Source: Streptomyces sp. NBC_00223 (GTDB lineage Bacteria; Actinomycetota; Actinomycetes; Streptomycetales; Streptomycetaceae). Taken from it: a stretch of 64,000 bases of DNA. The stretch is taken from contig NZ_CP108109.1 of the NCBI RefSeq assembly GCF_036199905.1, forward strand, positions 7,470,001-7,534,000. Reading direction: 5' to 3'. The position numbers and the translations under genes are program-made. Positions 60,506-64,000 of the stretch are shown in pieces. Position 1 is the stretch's first letter, and the number at the start of each line of letters is the position of its first letter. The notes beneath the pieces are model-generated. The model made no database searches. It was given only the letters and a program-made list of their open reading frames with translations, and had not been told where the DNA came from.

Positions 60506-61539
60506 CGCAGTACCGCCCCTTCGGACGTACCGGCGTGCAGGTCAGCCCGCTGTGCCTGGGCGCCATGATGTTCGGCCCTCGGGGCAATCCGGACCACGCC
60601 GACAGCATCCGGATCATCCACCACGCCCTGGACTCGGGCATCAACTTCGTGGACACCGCGGACGTCTACTCGGCCGGCGAGTCCGAGACCATCGTCGGCA
60701 AGGCGCTGGCCGGCGGCCGCCGGGACCATGTGGTGCTCGCCACCAAGTTCCACGGCAGCCTCGGCACCGACCCGAACGAGAAGGGCAACTCCCGCCGCTG
60801 GATCGTCAAGGAGGTCGAGAACAGCCTGCGCCGCCTGGGCACCGACTGGATCGACCTCTACCAGGTGCACCGGCCGGAGCCCGACACCGACTTCGACGAG
60901 ACCCTGGGCGCCCTGACCGACCTGGTACGGCAAGGCAAGATCCGCTACATCGGCACCTCCACCTTCGAGCCGTCGGCGATCGTCGAGGGCCAGTGGATCG
61001 CCGAGCGGCGCGGCCGGGAGCGGGTGGTCGCCGAACAGCCGCCGTACTCGCTGCTGGCCCGCGGCATCGAGCGCGAGGTGCTGCCGGTCGCCCAGCGGTA
61101 CGGCCTCGCGGTGCTGTCCTGGTCCCCGCTGGCCGGGGGCTGGCTCTCCGGGCGCTACCGCAAGGGCGCCGACCAGCCCGCCTCCAGCCGCGCGCAGCGG
61201 CAGGCGGCCCGCTTCGACATCGGCTCGCCGGAGAACGCGGCCAAGCTCGCCGCCGCCGACGCGCTCGCCGAACTCGCCGACGAGGCCGGGCTGACGCTGG
61301 TGCAGCTCGCGCTCGCCTTCGTCCTCGAACACCCGGTGGTCACCTCGGCGATCATCGGGCCGCGTACGTTTGAGCAGTTGGAGAGCCAGCTCGGCGCCGA
61401 CAAGATCACGCTGAGCCGTGACGTGCTCGACCGGATCGACGAGATCGTGCCGCCGGGCACCAACCTCTCGGCGCGCGACGCCGGTTACACCCCGGCCGTG
61501 CTCACCGAGCCGGGCCTGCGCCGCCGGGGCGGCCGCTGA
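60502..61539 (+). CDS. aldo/keto reductase (AKR, YajO/Tas-like)
   Basis: A 345-residue NADPH oxidoreductase barrel. It has F-V-D-T-A-D-V-Y, the Lys of L-A-T-K-F-H-G, and R-L-G-T-D-W-I-D-L-Y-Q-V-H with the active-site His. It starts in an ATGA overlap with the exporter gene and closes the operon. A likely role is reduction of the aldehyde left after oxidative desulfonation, but this is inferred from position. Confidence 0.9.
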   Translation: MTQYRPFGRTGVQVSPLCLGAMMFGPRGNPDHADSIRIIHHALDSGINFVDTADVYSAGESETIVGKALAGGRRDHVVLATKFHGSLGTDPNEKGNSRRWIVKEVENSLRRLGTDWIDLYQVHRPEPDTDFDETLGALTDLVRQGKIRYIGTSTFEPSAIVEGQWIAERRGRERVVAEQPPYSLLARGIEREVLPVAQRYGLAVLSWSPLAGGWLSGRYRKGADQPASSRAQRQAARFDIGSPENAAKLAAADALAELADEAGLTLVQLALAFVLEHPVVTSAIIGPRTFEQLESQLGADKITLSRDVLDRIDEIVPPGTNLSARDAGYTPAVLTEPGLRRRGGR

Positions 61540-61572
61540 CGCGACGCCGGTCCGGGCGCCGGAAACGCCAAC

Positions 61573-61613
61573 GCGCCGCCCACGAGCCGCTGTTCACGGT
61601 TCGCGGGCGGCGC
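61573..61613. terminator. bidirectional hairpin between convergent operons
   Basis: GCGCCGCCCACGA (61573-61585) and TCGCGGGCGGCGC (61601-61613) form a 13-bp stem with one mismatch, and the loop can pair further. It lies between the aldo/keto reductase and the convergent monooxygenase gene. Confidence 0.7.
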
Positions 61614-61625
61614 GCGGCCGGCCGG

Positions 61626-62801
61626 TCAGGCGGCCGGCTGTCCCCAGGCGTCGGCCAGCAACTCGAAGGAACGGACCCTGGAGTCGTGGTCGTGGGTGAT
61701 CGTGGTGACCAGCAACTCATCGGCCTGCGTGGCCTGTTGCAGCACCCGCAGCCGCTCGGCCACCGCCTGCGCGGTGCCGGTGAACTGGGTACGCACCCGG
61801 TCGTCGACCAGCGCCCGCTCCTCGTCCGTCCACTCGTGCGCGGCGGCCTCCTCCGGCGTCGGGAACGGGATCGCGCCCTGCCCGGAGCGGATGCTGTGCA
61901 CCCACAGGGCGTACGGCGACGCCAGATGCCGGGCGGTCTCCTCGTCCTCGGCCACCACCACATCGGCGGAGACCAGCACATGCGGCCGCTCCAGCGCCTC
62001 GGAGGGCACGAACGCCTTGCGGTACGCCTCCACCGCCTCCAGCACGGCCGCCGGACTGACGTGGTAGTTCGCCCCGAACGGCAGCCCCAGCGCGCCCGCG
62101 GCCTGCGCGCTCGCCCCCGCGCTGCTGCCCAGGATCCACAGCTGGAGGTCCGCGCCCTCACCGGGCAGCGCGTGCGCCTCCAGGCCCTCCGGGGTGCGGT
62201 GGTCACCGCGGATCAGCGCCTGGATCTGGTCCACCTGGTCCCGGTACTCCGGCAGGTCGGCGCCCGGGAACTGCACCAGCTGGATGTAGCGGGTGAGCAG
62301 CGGGGAGCCGATCAGCCGGCTGAAGTCGTACGGCGCCGGGATCAGCAGACCCTCCGGGGTCCAGCGGTCCTCGACGTGCTTGGGCGCCGGGCGGGAAACC
62401 GCGGGCGCGCCCTTCCCGTCCTTCGCGCCCGGCTGGCGGAAGCCGGAGCGGCCGAGCCCGAGGTCGATCCGGCCGGGGAAGAGGGCGTCGAGCAGCCCGA
62501 ACTCCTCGACCACCGACAGCGGGGTGCGGTGCCCGAGCTGCACCGCGCCGGCCCCCACCCGTATCCGCTCGGTGGCCGACGCGACGAGCTGGATCAGCAG
62601 CGCGGGCGAGATCCCGGCCACGCCGGTGGCCAGATGGTGTTCGGCCGACCAGTATCTGGCGTATCCGGCGGCCTCCGCGCGCTGCGCGAGATCCACCGTG
62701 TTGCGCAGCGCCTGCGCCGGGGTGGAGCCCGAGCTGATCGGGGACAGATCGAGTACGGACAGCGGTACGGCCGGGGTTTCGGGCTGTGCGGGAACGCTCA
62801 T
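61626..62801 (-). CDS. LLM class flavin-dependent oxidoreductase (MsnO8-like)
   Basis: A 391-residue luciferase-like monooxygenase of the short family with S-V-L-D-L-S-P-I near the N-terminus and A-A-G-Y-A-R-Y-W-S-A-E-H-H. It needs reduced FMN from a partner. It starts in an ATGA overlap with the upstream LLM gene, so both are co-translated. Together with that gene it would extend the range of sulfur or other substrates oxidised in this locus. The exact substrate is unknown. Confidence 0.9.
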   Translation of the reverse strand: MSVPAQPETPAVPLSVLDLSPISSGSTPAQALRNTVDLAQRAEAAGYARYWSAEHHLATGVAGISPALLIQLVASATERIRVGAGAVQLGHRTPLSVVEEFGLLDALFPGRIDLGLGRSGFRQPGAKDGKGAPAVSRPAPKHVEDRWTPEGLLIPAPYDFSRLIGSPLLTRYIQLVQFPGADLPEYRDQVDQIQALIRGDHRTPEGLEAHALPGEGADLQLWILGSSAGASAQAAGALGLPFGANYHVSPAAVLEAVEAYRKAFVPSEALERPHVLVSADVVVAEDEETARHLASPYALWVHSIRSGQGAIPFPTPEEAAAHEWTDEERALVDDRVRTQFTGTAQAVAERLRVLQQATQADELLVTTITHDHDSRVRSFELLADAWGQPAA

Positions 62802-63937
62802 GCGGCGCCGCCTTCCTGGTTCGTGGTGTGCGCGGCGCCGTTCCGCGCCTCGACGAGGTCGGTCGCGGCCTCGGTCGGGCTGAGCGCGGTCGGCCCCCAG
62901 GCGAACGGCGGGTCCGGGATCTCCTTGCGGAGCACCGGCGCGATGTCGGACTGGAAGAGCTCCAGCGTGCTGCGGTGCTGGGCGTCGGTCAGTCCGCTGG
63001 CGTCGGCGTGCAGATGCAGCACGGAGTGGCCGAACTGCTCGTGGTAGCGGTGCACCTTCTCGATGACCTGCTGCGGACTGCCGATCAGCGCGGAGCTGCG
63101 CTCGACGAAGTCCTCCAGGGTCGGGAAGACCGGCTCGGCGCCCAGCTTCTTCTGGAAGGCGAGATGGCCCTCGAAGACCGGCCGGTAGGCGGCGATCGCC
63201 TCCTGCGAGGTGCGGGCCGCGTAGTAGCCCGCCGAGCCCGCGCCGACCGTGGCCAGCGCCGGGTCGTGGCCGTACGCCTCCCACTGCTGCCGGTAGTAGC
63301 GGATCAGCTCGGCGTAGGGCTCGATCGGGTTGGTGACGTTCGCCGAGAACAGCGGGTCGCCGTACCGGGCGGCCAGGTCCACCGACTCACGGCTGGTGGC
63401 GCTGCCGTGCCAGACCCGGATCGGCTGCTGGAGGGGGCGCGGCCACACCTCGGCCTCGTCGAGCGAGGGGCGGAAGCGCGGCTGCGCGGTGACCTTGTCC
63501 TGCCGCCAGACCTGCCGGAACAGCTCGTAGCTCTCCGCGTTGCGGTCCCACTGGTCCTCGGTGGAGACATGGAAGAGCTCGCGCTGCGCCGAGCCGTTGC
63601 CCTTGCCGATGATCAGCTCCAGGCGGCCCTCGGCGAGATGGTCGAGAGTGGCGTAGTCCTCGAAGGCGCGCACCGGGTCGAGCAGGCTCAGCGTGGTCAC
63701 CGCGGTGAACAGCCGGATCCGCGAGGTGAGCGCGGCGATGTGGCTGAGCACCACCGGCGGCGAGGAGGAGATGAACGGGCGCTCGTGCCGCTCGCCGACG
63801 CCGAAGCCGTCGAATCCCAGCTCCTCGGCGAGCAGCGCGTTGTCGATGACCTCGCGGAAGCGGTCGCCGGTCGACTTCTTGACCCCGGTCACCGGGTCGG
63901 GCGCGTGCACGATCAGGGTGATGGAGAGGAACTTCAC
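62798..63937 (-). CDS. LLM class flavin-dependent oxidoreductase
   Basis: A 379-residue luciferase-like monooxygenase. Segments G-F-D-G-F-G-V-G-E-R-H and L-D-P-V-R-A-F-E-D-Y-A-T-L-D-H are family hallmarks, and R-V-W-H-G-S-A-T-S is near the flavin phosphate site. The GTG start overlaps the stop of an upstream gene (GTGA), and its own stop overlaps the next gene, so at least three genes form one tight operon. Confidence 0.9.
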   Translation of the reverse strand: MKFLSITLIVHAPDPVTGVKKSTGDRFREVIDNALLAEELGFDGFGVGERHERPFISSSPPVVLSHIAALTSRIRLFTAVTTLSLLDPVRAFEDYATLDHLAEGRLELIIGKGNGSAQRELFHVSTEDQWDRNAESYELFRQVWRQDKVTAQPRFRPSLDEAEVWPRPLQQPIRVWHGSATSRESVDLAARYGDPLFSANVTNPIEPYAELIRYYRQQWEAYGHDPALATVGAGSAGYYAARTSQEAIAAYRPVFEGHLAFQKKLGAEPVFPTLEDFVERSSALIGSPQQVIEKVHRYHEQFGHSVLHLHADASGLTDAQHRSTLELFQSDIAPVLRKEIPDPPFAWGPTALSPTEAATDLVEARNGAAHTTNQEGGAA

Positions 63938-64000
63938 GAGGCGGCCTCCTGGCTCTCGGCGTCGGACAGCTCGGGTGTGCGCAGGCCCAGGTGGTCGCGG
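63934..64000 (-). CDS. partial coding sequence (C-terminal 21 residues)
   Basis: The end of a gene that continues past the window edge. The last residues are R-D-H-L-G-L-R-T-P-E-L-S-D-A-E-S-Q and so on, ending in a TGA that overlaps the next GTG. Too little is present for a family call; a flavin reductase or another oxidoreductase would fit the neighbours. Confidence 0.75.
   Translation of the reverse strand, partial: RDHLGLRTPELSDAESQEAAS

Overview
The window is high-GC DNA from a streptomycete or close relative. It opens in the 3' part of a 23S rRNA followed by 5S rRNA. It carries GTG/TTG starts, rare TTA codons, glycine-riboswitch-controlled gcvP, DUF881/sbp/FHA/MerR synteny shared with other Actinobacteria, and several actinobacterial small-protein families (DUF5999, DUF3037, the HVDL-type sulfur leader peptide). 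No tRNA, CRISPR array, transposase or prophage gene was found; everything looks chromosomal.

Layout. 1-1113: end of an rRNA operon with its terminator. 1.17-14.8 kb: a conserved cell-envelope/central-metabolism block: CDP-alcohol phosphatidyltransferase, NDP-sugar pyrophosphorylase fused to a degenerate phosphomannomutase-like domain, DUF881-sbp-DUF881, a GarA/OdhI-type FHA protein, an FtsR-like MerR regulator, a DUF151 nuclease, a second MerR regulator, dinB, a PRC-barrel protein, and gcvP behind a tandem glycine riboswitch. 14.8-22.1 kb: streptomycete repeats, DUF5999, a glutamate-cysteine ligase-family enzyme, a CPBP protease, PhzF, and a divergent MFS/PadR pair. 22.2-25.8 kb: LacI regulator and secreted GH3 beta-glucosidase with a LacI-type operator and a TTA codon. 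25.9-34.3 kb: pdxH, three EamA exporters (one behind an 11-codon leader ORF), two FMN-binding split-barrel proteins opposite a MocR regulator, and a LysR/EamA divergent pair. 34.3-49.4 kb: Rieske lipoprotein, S9 peptidase, HipA-like kinase/DUF3037 pair, two SDRs, an aldo/keto reductase, ung, a small lipoprotein, a Gfo/Idh oxidoreductase, an iterated 17-bp inverted-repeat array running into lnt, DoxX, a histidine phosphatase and a flavin disulfide oxidoreductase.

49.5-64 kb: an organosulfur-assimilation locus. A leaderless HVDL-type leader peptide precedes a ROK regulator; a second leaderless Cys-rich small ORF and alternative hairpins precede a tightly overlapping operon (flavin reductase, SsuA/C/B-like ABC importer, NtaA/SnaA/DszA-type monooxygenase, a fused asymmetric ABC exporter, aldo/keto reductase). 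A convergent operon holds two more luciferase-like monooxygenases and the end of a third gene. Together these would import an alkylated sulfur compound, reduce flavin, and oxidatively release sulfur.

A recurrent theme is leaderless transcription: about ten genes or small ORFs have a TANNNT-like -10 placed 6-7 nt before the start codon. All functional calls come from reading the sequence and family knowledge; no database search was run.
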